DNA from: an uncultured Lachnospiraceae bacterium | Lineage (GTDB): Bacteria > Bacillota_A > Clostridia > Lachnospirales > Lachnospiraceae | DNA length: 64,000 bases | Assembly: GCA_951801245.1 (NCBI GenBank) | Contig: CATOMC010000005.1 | Coordinates: 1-64,000 of the forward strand | Direction: 5' to 3' | Shown: positions 17,364 to 25,871 of the stretch, piece by piece | Position numbering within the stretch: position 1 is the first letter of the stretch | How the letters are laid out: every line of letters begins with the position of its first letter | Notes under the pieces: model-generated | What the model was told of the DNA's origin: nothing | Seen by the model: the letters and a program-made list of their open reading frames with translations, nothing else | Databases searched by the model: none | Position numbers and translations under genes: made by a program

Positions 17364-17509
17364 GATCTCTCTCCTTTCCTTATCTCCTATCTGCACCGGC
17401 CTTTCGCCGATCATTTTCTTTGATCATGTAGCCAGTATATAATCTAATTGTGAATAAATTGTGATAACTTTTTATAAAAAATGTGTTTTAAATTTGTGTT
17501 TTTTGTGTT

Positions 17510-19336
17510 TTATTCCACTGTCACCGACTTTGCCAGGTTCCTGGGCTTATCCACATCACAGCCCTTGCCCACGGATACATAGTACCCGAACAACTGCAGT
17601 GGTATAATGGCCAGAGAATTGGCAAAATAAGGATTTGTTTCCGGAATATAGATCACATAATCAGCCGCTTTCTCAATCTCCTTATTCTCCTCACAGGTCA
17701 CCGCCAGTACAAAGGCGCCTCTCGCTTTGACTTCCACCATATTGCTGATCGTCTTTGCATAGAGTTCCGGCTGGGTGGAGACAGCGGCCACAAGCGTTCC
17801 CTCCTCAATCAGGGATATGGTGCCGTGCTTTAACTCGCCGGCCGCGTAAGCCTCCGAATGAATGTAAGAAATCTCCTTTAATTTGAGGGAGCCTTCGAGG
17901 GAAATCGCATAATCAATCCCCCTGCCGATAAAGAACACATCTTTCGCTCCTATATAGCGGTTGGCAAATCTCTGTATTTTATTCTTATTATTTAACAATA
18001 ACTCAATCTGATCCGGCAGGCATCTCAGATCCCCAATCAGACCGACATATGCCTGATCGTCAATCTGCCCGCGCACCCTGCCAAGCTTCATGGCTAACAG
18101 ATAAAGCGCTATCAACTGAGCACTGTATGCTTTCGTCGTGGCAACCGCGATCTCCGGCCCTGCCCAGGTGTACATCACATTGTCCGCTTCTCTGGCAATG
18201 GAGCTTCCCACCACGTTGACAATCCCAAGTACCTGAAACCCTCTTGCTTTCGCCTCCCGAAGCGCTGCCAGTGTATCTGCCGTCTCGCCGGACTGGCTGA
18301 TGACAATCACCATGCCGCCCTCTTCCAGAATCGGGTTCCGGTATCGGAACTCAGAGGCAAGGTCCACCTCCACCGGCACTCTCGCCAGTCCCTCTATCAC
18401 ATATTTGCCCGTCATGCCCGCATGATAGGCCGATCCGCAGGCCACGATATGAATCTTCTTAATCTCCCGTAGCTGCTCATCGGTCATGTTAAGTTCTTCG
18501 ATGACAATATCATTGTCCTTGAGCCTGGGCATCAGGGTATCTGTCACAGTCTTAGGCTGCTCATACATTTCCTTTAACATGAAATGCTCATAGCCCGCCT
18601 TTTCCGCAGCACTGGCATCCCATTCGATGGTGACAGGCTCCTTGGTCGTCTCCTCCTCGTCCACCGTATAAAAGTGCATATGGTCCGCACGCAGGCGCAC
18701 CACTTCCTGATTGTCCACATAGTAGACTTTCCTGGTATATTTCAGGATGGCAGGCACGTCCGAAGCGATAAAGCAGCCGTCCTCATTCTGTCCTACAATC
18801 ATAGGTGAATCCTTTCTAGCTGCGAAGATCTGATCCGGACAGTCTGCAAAAAGAATGCCCAGCGCATAAGATCCTTCCACACGATGAAGTACCTTCGTGA
18901 TCGCCTCCAGAGGGTTCCCCTTATAATAATAATCCAACAGATGCGCCAGTACTTCCGTATCCGTCTCCGAAACGAACTTATATCCTTTGTCCGTCAGCAT
19001 TTTGCGAAGTTGTATATAATTCTCGATGATCCCGTTATGTACCACCGTGATGGTCTCCGCCTCATTGAAATGAGGATGCGCGTTGATATCACTCGGTACG
19101 CCATGGGTTGCCCAACGGGTATGTCCGATCCCGCAAAAACCGGGCATCGTCTCTCCCCCATGGGTGATATTTTCCAGTACCTTAAGCCGTCCTACCGACT
19201 TGGTGATATTGATCTTCCCGTCGTCATAGATTGCCATCCCCGCCGAGTCATATCCGCGGTATTCCAGCTTGGACAGTCCGTCCAGTATGATGGGTGCCGC
19301 CTGTTTCGTCCCAATGTAACCTACAATTCCACACAT
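17510..19336 (-). CDS. glmS: Glutamine-fructose-6-phosphate aminotransferase
   Basis: This 608-residue protein makes glucosamine-6-phosphate for peptidoglycan and other amino-sugar polymers. The N-terminal Ntn glutaminase starts MCGIVGYIG with the catalytic Cys right after Met. Two SIS domains follow, with GSAYHAG, SQSGETADT and the C-terminal DKPRNLAKSVTVE end that closes the active site. The ATG at 19336 has AGGAGG upstream, and Cys must be residue 2, which fixes the start. Only 63 bases separate it from the preceding glycosyltransferase gene, so a glmS ribozyme leader does not fit in this gap. Co-transcription with the surface-polymer genes is likely. Confidence 0.96.
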   Translation of the reverse strand: MCGIVGYIGTKQAAPIILDGLSKLEYRGYDSAGMAIYDDGKINITKSVGRLKVLENITHGGETMPGFCGIGHTRWATHGVPSDINAHPHFNEAETITVVHNGIIENYIQLRKMLTDKGYKFVSETDTEVLAHLLDYYYKGNPLEAITKVLHRVEGSYALGILFADCPDQIFAARKDSPMIVGQNEDGCFIASDVPAILKYTRKVYYVDNQEVVRLRADHMHFYTVDEEETTKEPVTIEWDASAAEKAGYEHFMLKEMYEQPKTVTDTLMPRLKDNDIVIEELNMTDEQLREIKKIHIVACGSAYHAGMTGKYVIEGLARVPVEVDLASEFRYRNPILEEGGMVIVISQSGETADTLAALREAKARGFQVLGIVNVVGSSIAREADNVMYTWAGPEIAVATTKAYSAQLIALYLLAMKLGRVRGQIDDQAYVGLIGDLRCLPDQIELLLNNKNKIQRFANRYIGAKDVFFIGRGIDYAISLEGSLKLKEISYIHSEAYAAGELKHGTISLIEEGTLVAAVSTQPELYAKTISNMVEVKARGAFVLAVTCEENKEIEKAADYVIYIPETNPYFANSLAIIPLQLFGYYVSVGKGCDVDKPRNLAKSVTVE

Positions 19337-19399
19337 GTTTCTATCCTCCTGCTCTCTATCGTCCGGTCCTTCCCCGCCGTTTTCTGTCACGCCCGCTTT

Positions 19400-20332
19400 T
19401 TAGTACATCCAGTACTCCTTATTGGAAGACATAGCTGTGACCAGGCGCCCCGGCAGTCTGCGGTAATTTTTACCCAGAAGATACCCCGCATACTTACTGG
19501 CGCTCTGACACAGTACATAGGGTATCATACGTTTCAGTTTCTTTTCTTTCAAATGGGCGACAAGGCCCTTGACCATGCGTATGCCTTCCGACTCGGAAGG
19601 ATACCTGGCAAACACCTCCGGATGATCCGCCTGCGATACCCCCAGATCAAAATTTCGGTGGAATTGCTGGGCATTGGTATACTCGTGAGAATGATATACC
19701 TGCGCCTCGGATACATAGGCAATGGCATATCCTGCCTCCACAGCCTTGGCCGCATAGAGCATATCCTCGTTAAATATGGTATGCTTCACGAAGCCTCCCA
19801 GACGGTCAAAAATCTTCCTGTCATAAGCGGCACAAACGTTCGAACAGAAAAAGGTCTTGATGCCCAGTTCCGGCAGATCCCTCTGATCCTTGATCCTGGA
19901 AACCGGCGGATAATTGAAATTCCTGGTATATCGTTCTGCCTCGCTGCTCTTATCGTTCGTCAGTTGTCTGGCATAAGCTACTGCCACATTTTCCTGTTTC
20001 AGTCCCGCAAGCAGTCTCTCGACCATATAGGCATCGGCCGGTACGGCATCCTGCGTCATCATGATGAAATAATCGGCATCTGAATGCCGCACACCCTGAT
20101 TTCTGGTCCTGCCATGATCAAATTCCCGCTTCGATAAATGCCTTACTACTATATTATGATGATGCTCCTTGGAAAAAGAAGTACCATAAACCAGCCTGTC
20201 AAAATATTTCTGTTCTGTATTCATGACAATGATCTGATTTATGGCTACACTCTGATGTGTCAGTTTATCAATCAGTTGAAAGAAAGTCTGTTCTGGCTTA
20301 TAGACAGGAATGATGATGTCTACCCGATCCAC
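19400..20332 (-). CDS. Family 2 glycosyltransferase (RfbF-like, possible rhamnosyltransferase)
   Basis: The 310-residue cytoplasmic GT-A enzyme starts VDIIIPVYKPEQ. It has the nucleotide-binding pattern FDHGRTRNQG, the DxD-like MMTQDAVP and the acceptor-side motif FNEDMLYAAKAVEAGY. The HGRTRNxG plus TQDA pattern is typical of dTDP-rhamnose-using RfbF-type enzymes, and dTDP-rhamnose genes lie in the same cluster. The start codon is GTG at 20332 with GGAGG eight bases upstream. It is followed by glmS. Confidence 0.85.
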   Translation of the reverse strand: MDRVDIIIPVYKPEQTFFQLIDKLTHQSVAINQIIVMNTEQKYFDRLVYGTSFSKEHHHNIVVRHLSKREFDHGRTRNQGVRHSDADYFIMMTQDAVPADAYMVERLLAGLKQENVAVAYARQLTNDKSSEAERYTRNFNYPPVSRIKDQRDLPELGIKTFFCSNVCAAYDRKIFDRLGGFVKHTIFNEDMLYAAKAVEAGYAIAYVSEAQVYHSHEYTNAQQFHRNFDLGVSQADHPEVFARYPSESEGIRMVKGLVAHLKEKKLKRMIPYVLCQSASKYAGYLLGKNYRRLPGRLVTAMSSNKEYWMY

Positions 20333-20367
20333 GCGTTTTCCTCCGTTTATTCTCTATGATTGGAAAA

Positions 20368-20392
20368 AAGGGGCTTGCCAGACAAGCCCCTT
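20368..20392 (-). terminator. Intrinsic terminator of the LCP gene
   Basis: AAGGGGCTTG (20368-20377) and CAAGCCCCTT (20383-20392) form a 10-bp stem with a five-base loop. Read on the minus strand it is followed by a run of T. It lies nine bases after the LCP stop, so the glycosyltransferase gene at 20332 needs its own promoter or read-through. Confidence 0.85.
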
Positions 20393-20400
20393 AGCTCTTA

Positions 20401-21606
20401 TTACTTGTTCAGATATCCGTTTGTTTCTTCGTAAATCTTTTCACTGCACTTCTTTACAGTCTCTGACGGTTCATAGTCCGTCGTGTCAAACAGGAATTCA
20501 TGCAGCCACCTGACATTGTCTTCCAGACTAATCGGAATGACACAGGATCCTTTGGAACCGATAGTTCCGGTAGCACGATTGGACTCCTGCGGGAATCCTG
20601 CCGTATCTGAAATATAGTAAGTACCCACATTCCCCAACATATCTATAATCTCTGCCAGATCAAGGGATGTATAGACTTCACTGAACACTGCGTCCGCAGT
20701 ACTTGTAAGCTGTGTCAGAGATGCCTTCTTCGCCTGATCTGCCACTGCAGAAAGTACCTCTCTTTGTCTCTCGGCACGTTTAAAGTCATCACCTGCCGTG
20801 TAACGGATACGGCAGTAGCCCGTAGCCTGCAGACCGTCTAACAACTGATATCCCGTCTCCGATACCGGTGTGTAGCTTCTCTTTAAATCTTCTGCAATAC
20901 ATAGCTGATAGTTATTCAAATGGCTGATCTCCGAGTCATCTACATCGATGTACACACCGCCCAGCGCATCAATGGTGTCTGTCAGTCCCGCGAAACCAAC
21001 GGTCACGAAATCCGTAATGTTCATATCCAGATTCATGTTCAGCATGTTGATTGCCTGCTCAGGCCCGCCCTTTGCATAGGCCGCATTACACTTATTATAA
21101 GAATCGTTGCTCAGATTCAGGTAAGTATCACGGTATACGGAAACCAGTTTACATTCTCCCGTATCCTGATTGATGGACGCGATCATGATCGTGTCGCTTC
21201 GTGTATTCTTAGTCAGGGCACCTGTCGTGGAATCCACACCGAAGAGGGCAATGTTACGATATCCCTTCATCGTTGTCTCCTGTGCCTGCTCTACCTTATC
21301 ATTGATGATGATCTTCTCATCGTTGAGTTCCACTTTACCGCTTCCTGTCCCCTTCATAACACCGTAGAGAACCACCACGGCAATAACCAGAATGATAATC
21401 TCAACAATAAAGATAATGATCCTTCTGCGCTGCTTCTTCGCCTGCTGTTTCTTACTTTTTGCGGATGATTTCTTCCCGGACGACTTCTTGCCTGATCCGG
21501 ATGATTTCTTCCCTGACCCGGATGATTTAGAACTGCCCTTAGAAGATGACTTCTTCTTAGGTCTGTAATCATCCTCATCATAATCGTCTTCATACTGTCT
21601 AGCCAT
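20401..21606 (-). CDS. LytR-CpsA-Psr family wall polymer ligase
   Basis: The 401-residue protein has an unusual cytoplasmic tail with acidic start (YEDDYDEDDY) and Lys/Ser repeats (GSGKKSS), one membrane segment (about 62-84) and an extracellular LCP domain (about 110-320). LCP marks are GVD near the start, NTRSDTIMIASI with the Arg for pyrophosphate binding, VSVYRDTYL and KCNAAYAKGG. Such enzymes move polymers from undecaprenyl carriers onto peptidoglycan. Its place in the polysaccharide cluster fits attachment of that polymer to the wall. The ATG at 21606 has GGGAG eight bases upstream. Confidence 0.93.
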   Translation of the reverse strand: MARQYEDDYDEDDYRPKKKSSSKGSSKSSGSGKKSSGSGKKSSGKKSSAKSKKQQAKKQRRRIIIFIVEIIILVIAVVVLYGVMKGTGSGKVELNDEKIIINDKVEQAQETTMKGYRNIALFGVDSTTGALTKNTRSDTIMIASINQDTGECKLVSVYRDTYLNLSNDSYNKCNAAYAKGGPEQAINMLNMNLDMNITDFVTVGFAGLTDTIDALGGVYIDVDDSEISHLNNYQLCIAEDLKRSYTPVSETGYQLLDGLQATGYCRIRYTAGDDFKRAERQREVLSAVADQAKKASLTQLTSTADAVFSEVYTSLDLAEIIDMLGNVGTYYISDTAGFPQESNRATGTIGSKGSCVIPISLEDNVRWLHEFLFDTTDYEPSETVKKCSEKIYEETNGYLNK

Positions 21607-21709
21607 ATTCCGTACTCCCTTGATTTCCAACAAAATTTACAATAAATTCCGTCTCCTATTTTGTCACATCTTGACCAAAAAGGCAAGTTTTTGTGTCTAT
21701 TCTTTTAAG

Positions 21710-21737
21710 ATTATACTACATCTTGGTATAATTGCAA
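21710..21737 (-). promoter_or_regulatory. Sigma-A promoter of the LCP gene
   Basis: TTGCAA (21732-21737) and TATAAT (21710-21715) are 16 bases apart on the minus strand. The expected leader is about 100 bases. It sits in the 199-base gap after the sugar transferase gene. Confidence 0.6.
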
Positions 21738-21805
21738 TATAATTCACGCTTCTTTGTCTGCTCTTCCGAATTTCTTAAGAATTTACATTTTGTTTTATTA
21801 TCTCC

Positions 21806-23215
21806 TCAATAGGCGTTTTTATTGATAAATCCCTTGAAAATCGTGAGGAACATGATCTTGATGTCAAAGGACATGGTCCAGTTTTCAATGTAGAAAATAT
21901 CGTACTCGATGCGGCGCTTGATGGAAGTATCTCCCCGGTATCCGTTGATCTGCGCCCAGCCCGTCAGCCCGGGTCTTACCTGATGTTTCACCATGTAACG
22001 GGGAATTTCCTCCTTAAACTGCTCTACGAACTGTGGTCTTTCCGGCCTTGGCCCTACCACGCTCATATCTCCCTTTAAAATATTAAAAAGCTGCGGCAGC
22101 TCATCAATGCTCGTCCGCCGGAAGAATTTGCCGACCTTGGTGACTCTCGGGTCGTCTTTGGTCGTCCAGCCTTTTTCTTCCACTGACGGTTTCTGCACTT
22201 CCATGGTGCGGAATTTATACATTCTGAAAGGCTTATTGTGCAGCCCGATACGTTCCTGCTTAAATATAATGGGACCTCGGGATGTACATTTGATCGCTAT
22301 GGCGGCCGCCAGCATGACAGGCAGGGACACCACAAGCCCCACCAGGCTCACCAGAATATCCATCACCCGCTTGGCACACCAGTTGAGCGTATTGGTCAGC
22401 GGCACATAGCGGATATTGATGACGGGCAGGCCCATCAGGTCCTCTGTATAGGGCCTGCTTGGGAAAAGGCTGTTATAATCCGGGATAAATTTAGTGTGCA
22501 CACCGGATTTCTCGCACAGATCCACGATATGTTCCAGATTGTCATAATCTTTCAAAGAAAGGGTAATCGCAATCTCATCCAGTTTGTTCTGGGGCAGAAT
22601 ATAGAGCAGGTTTTCGATGCGTCCCACAACCTTCACCCCTTTATAGATGGTACCGCTGGGGACACTGTCATCCAGAATGCCCCGTACCACATACCCCCAC
22701 TGGGGATTGGCATTGATGCGCTTGATGTATTCTTCCGTGGCGCGGGAATATCCCACTAACAAAATATATTTCAGGTTATAACCTTTTTCCCGAAAATACT
22801 GCAGAAGCACACGAATGAGAGAACGTCCCAGCGTGGTCAGCACGATATTGATGACATAGAACATCGCCATCATGGTACGTGAAAAGTGAATCTGCGCGAT
22901 CAGGTACCAGCCGGCCATCAAAAGAACCATGCCAACCGTATTGGCCTGGAAAATATTAATGATTTCGTATTTGTGGACTGTCGCCCTCTTGGGCGTATAG
23001 AGGTTGAAAGAATAATATAAGATCAGATAACCGGGCACGATCACATACATCATCTCAAAATAGGTGCGCATATCAAGAGCACCGGCACTTGGGTCGATGT
23101 CTGAAAAAGGACTGGCAAACTTCAAATACCAGGCCAGCATATAGGATACTGCCACGATCACAGCATCCAGCACAACGTGCAGCCTGTTAAAATATTTCTG
23201 GTTATCTTTGATCAT
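21806..23215 (-). CDS. Polyprenyl-phosphate sugar-1-phosphate transferase (WcaJ/WbaP type)
   Basis: This 469-residue membrane enzyme starts the polymer by moving a sugar-1-phosphate (glucose or galactose in known cases) onto undecaprenyl phosphate. It has four or five N-terminal membrane segments, a CoA-binding-like central domain (YILLVGYSRATEEYI) and the C-terminal bacterial sugar transferase domain. That domain shows KRVMDILVSLVGLV, FKQERIGL, FRMYKFRTM, RRTSIDELPQLFNILKGDMS, VGPRPE and PGLTGWAQI. The ATG at 23215 follows GAGAGG; an earlier GTG at 23230 would overlap that site. It is followed by the LCP gene, so the first and last steps of polymer assembly are adjacent. Confidence 0.93.
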   Translation of the reverse strand: MIKDNQKYFNRLHVVLDAVIVAVSYMLAWYLKFASPFSDIDPSAGALDMRTYFEMMYVIVPGYLILYYSFNLYTPKRATVHKYEIINIFQANTVGMVLLMAGWYLIAQIHFSRTMMAMFYVINIVLTTLGRSLIRVLLQYFREKGYNLKYILLVGYSRATEEYIKRINANPQWGYVVRGILDDSVPSGTIYKGVKVVGRIENLLYILPQNKLDEIAITLSLKDYDNLEHIVDLCEKSGVHTKFIPDYNSLFPSRPYTEDLMGLPVINIRYVPLTNTLNWCAKRVMDILVSLVGLVVSLPVMLAAAIAIKCTSRGPIIFKQERIGLHNKPFRMYKFRTMEVQKPSVEEKGWTTKDDPRVTKVGKFFRRTSIDELPQLFNILKGDMSVVGPRPERPQFVEQFKEEIPRYMVKHQVRPGLTGWAQINGYRGDTSIKRRIEYDIFYIENWTMSFDIKIMFLTIFKGFINKNAY

Positions 23216-23273
23216 ATGCAGGCCTCTCACCGAGGTATGGTAATCAATTTCCTATTATTTTACAATATTTATG

Positions 23274-24302
23274 CTAAAAACACAACCTATACCATATGTT
23301 GCGCCACAACTCCCATTGTATCCTGACATAACCTGGCAGATTTGCTGCCTGAAAACGGACTCGTTTCGCCCTGCCGTCCGGTGACATACATAATGTAACT
23401 CCCTTCAACAAGCCTTTCAGATAAACAGCGCCTAGTCCTTTGCGGATAAAAAAGAGCATTTTGATCAAATATCCCATGATCAGAAACGGCAGATTCAGTA
23501 TAAGCTGCAAAAAAGGCATATTTTTATAGACCAGATAAACACTGTTTCTGGCCGCTAGATCTACCTTGAATGCATTATAGCGGGAACCGGATGAACCGCT
23601 CCCCGCATGATAAACGAACGCCCCGGGTACATAAAGATTCCGGTATCCTGCTATCCTTGCGCGATATCCCAGATCAATATCCTCCAGATAAGCAAAATGA
23701 TTCTCATCCATCATCCCTATCTGCGACAATATCTTTCTGCGGTATATGCAGGCACCCCCGCAGGCCGCAAATATTTCCCTGCTTCGCTGATAGGCGCCCC
23801 GCTCCTTATCCTTGCCGGCCGCAAAAGCCCAGCCCAGTGCACAGTAATAATCTCCCGCATCATCTATGAGCTGTGGTTTCTTCATATTAATCATCTGTGC
23901 GGCTCCCGAAAATACTTTGGCATCCTGCTGCAGAGGTGCTTCCAGTGCACGCACGAATCCCGGTTCCACTGTGGTATCATTGTTTAGTAGAATAACATAT
24001 GTTGTTCTGCTTGCCGCAATCCCTCTGTTCACCGCCTCACAGAAGCCTCGATTTTCCTGCAGGGTAATCACTTCCACCTGCGGGAATCTCTCTTCCACCA
24101 GTTCCCGGCTTCCATCCGTGGATCCATTATCGACTACAAGAATTCTGGCCGGTTCCCCCTGCAGAGATCTCAGACAATTTTCGATATACTGCATTCCATT
24201 GTAATTGGGGATAATGATCGTGGAACGGATGATTCGCCGATTCTCCTGTCCGTGCTCTCTCGCAACATAAGTTACGGTGTTCTCTTTTTTCTCCTGCGGC
24301 AT
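23274..24302 (-). CDS. Family 2 glycosyltransferase (WbbL/rhamnosyltransferase-like)
   Basis: The 342-residue protein has a GT-A domain starting STIIIPNYNG, with VVDNGSTDGS, the metal-binding LLNNDTTV and the acceptor block FAYLEDIDLGYRARIAGY. A C-terminal hydrophobic part (about 260-300) probably rests on the membrane. This architecture is shared with WbbL-type rhamnosyltransferases. It lies between another glycosyltransferase and the initiating sugar transferase. The ATG at 24302 has GAGGAA close upstream, a tight spacing. Confidence 0.85.
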   Translation of the reverse strand: MPQEKKENTVTYVAREHGQENRRIIRSTIIIPNYNGMQYIENCLRSLQGEPARILVVDNGSTDGSRELVEERFPQVEVITLQENRGFCEAVNRGIAASRTTYVILLNNDTTVEPGFVRALEAPLQQDAKVFSGAAQMINMKKPQLIDDAGDYYCALGWAFAAGKDKERGAYQRSREIFAACGGACIYRRKILSQIGMMDENHFAYLEDIDLGYRARIAGYRNLYVPGAFVYHAGSGSSGSRYNAFKVDLAARNSVYLVYKNMPFLQLILNLPFLIMGYLIKMLFFIRKGLGAVYLKGLLKGVTLCMSPDGRAKRVRFQAANLPGYVRIQWELWRNIWYRLCF

Positions 24303-24384
24303 GACATTTCCTCACACAAAACTTGTTAAATCTGCATTTAATTTACAATTCTATCGATTCCCGGATAACGCACAGGCCTCTAAT

Positions 24385-25806
24385 CTATATATGAACAGTA
24401 ATATCCGGATCCCAGACCACCAGATATCCCCCATTGCGCACTGCCTGTCCAAAGGCCAGACTCAGCTTCCGGTATCCGGCTTCGTCACAGTTAAGCCCTG
24501 ACACATCCGCTATGATAGCATCCCACTTCCCGTGTCTGGTCTTCATCCGCACGACTCTTTCTCGGTAAGGGATTCCCAGAATCTGGCTAAAGACCGGCCG
24601 CAGTTCTTCCCGTACCCGCATACAGCGGACATCCGCCGCCGCACAGTCCTGCTTTAATACCGCCCGGTGGGTACTGCCGCCGCTGTAATGCCCATTTAGG
24701 CCTTCAAAAAGGCAATGGCCGTTCTCATCGTAAGCACCTGCGGCAATGCATCCTCCGGTATCCAGAATTCTTCCCCCAACGACACCCACATCACTCCTGA
24801 CCGACAAAATATCCGGTTCATAGCGAATCTCATAGAACCCCAGGTGCAGACTGTTCTCTACCTGCACCGCAAATCCCTGTTGCTGACAGAAGTCTATGAG
24901 CGCACGCCTGCCCGCCTCATAGGCATAAGACTTGCTCTGCGTATTCAGAGCAGTAGACCGGGCATGGGATCTCCAATGATAGAGCACCTTTGGAATGTGA
25001 ACGATCATACTGTCCATCCTTCCCGAAAGTCCTCTTTTCCATAAGTTATCCACGACCCGCAGTACCAGATCATAATCCTGCGCTCCATCATACTCGCTGC
25101 GCAATTGCAGTGTTTTCAACAGTTTCGCTTCCGCCACCATAAAATGACACACGTAATTATTGGATAGTATTAAATCAAGATTAAATTTTTGTTTTATATG
25201 CGGCGAAACAAAAAATCTGGATGCTTCATCGTATTTGTCCTCATCCGAGTAAAGCAGAGCCGGTACGCGGTTCTGCAATTTATTTTCCTGTATGGCAATT
25301 GCCATACAATATAACGCATCAGGTGTTATGAAATCATCGTGATCCAGCAGCGCAATATATTCTCCTGCCGCCAGCGCGATCCCCGCATTGGTATTCCCGG
25401 AAATACCCAGATTACCCGTAAGGCGGCGGTACTTAATACGCATATCTCCTGTCTCATGGATGACACTGCGTACCGTCTGCTCCACCCTGTCATGATCTGA
25501 TGCATCCACAATGATCAGTTCCCACTTCCGATAACTCTGGGCACGCACAGACGAGATCATCTCTCTCATATAAAGGTCATCTGTCTCATAGGCCGGCGTC
25601 ACAATACTGAACAGATACGGATAGTCCTCTGTCTCCTGTCGCTGCGCAGCGAGTTTTTCCTCCGAAGGCACTTTGTAATAATACGTTGCCGTCCTCTCCT
25701 CCTCCACTCGCTCCTTCGCTGCATAGTATGCCTGACTGATGCCGTTTTTCTTAAGGTAATTTATGGTCTTTCTCACATTATCCATCTTCAAGATCCGATT
25801 GCCCAC
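24385..25806 (-). CDS. Family 2 glycosyltransferase with C-terminal extension
   Basis: The 473-residue protein has an N-terminal helical part (1-60) and a GT-A domain from FSIVTPAYET. Visible motifs are LGISGNTNAGIALAAGEYIALLDHDDF (DHDD metal site), YSDEDKYD, YDGAQDYDLVLRV and HIPKVLYHWRSH. From about 325 a second, shorter region (SDVGVVGGRILDTGGCI, LGIPYRERVVRM) resembles the rear part of another GT2 domain. The same gene style is seen in the three-domain glycosyltransferase of this cluster. The start is GTG at 25806 with AGGAGG six bases upstream. It follows the pgm terminator. Confidence 0.82.
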   Translation of the reverse strand: MGNRILKMDNVRKTINYLKKNGISQAYYAAKERVEEERTATYYYKVPSEEKLAAQRQETEDYPYLFSIVTPAYETDDLYMREMISSVRAQSYRKWELIIVDASDHDRVEQTVRSVIHETGDMRIKYRRLTGNLGISGNTNAGIALAAGEYIALLDHDDFITPDALYCMAIAIQENKLQNRVPALLYSDEDKYDEASRFFVSPHIKQKFNLDLILSNNYVCHFMVAEAKLLKTLQLRSEYDGAQDYDLVLRVVDNLWKRGLSGRMDSMIVHIPKVLYHWRSHARSTALNTQSKSYAYEAGRRALIDFCQQQGFAVQVENSLHLGFYEIRYEPDILSVRSDVGVVGGRILDTGGCIAAGAYDENGHCLFEGLNGHYSGGSTHRAVLKQDCAAADVRCMRVREELRPVFSQILGIPYRERVVRMKTRHGKWDAIIADVSGLNCDEAGYRKLSLAFGQAVRNGGYLVVWDPDITVHI

Positions 25807-25835
25807 TGCTGCCTCCTGCTTACGAAATGTAACGA

Positions 25836-25862
25836 AATCGCCCTGCTCACCGCAGGGCGATT
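25836..25862 (-). terminator. Terminator-like hairpin after the phosphohexomutase gene
   Basis: AATCGCCCTGC and GCAGGGCGATT form a perfect 11-bp stem with a five-base loop, nine bases after the stop. The following minus-strand sequence is T-rich (TTTCGTTACATTT) but interrupted, so read-through is possible. Confidence 0.7.
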
Positions 25863-25871
25863 ATCATGCTT

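Noticed and set aside
16638..17423. Open plus-strand frame of 261 codons
   Set aside because: It is antisense to htrA and has low-complexity Leu/Arg/His content without a ribosome site.
19337..19399. glmS ribozyme before glmS
   Set aside because: The gap is only 63 bases and contains no room for the ribozyme fold; only a ribosome site is visible.
18884..20083. Open plus-strand frame of 399 codons across glmS and the next gene
   Set aside because: Both strands cannot be explained by one gene here; the minus-strand products are clear family members.
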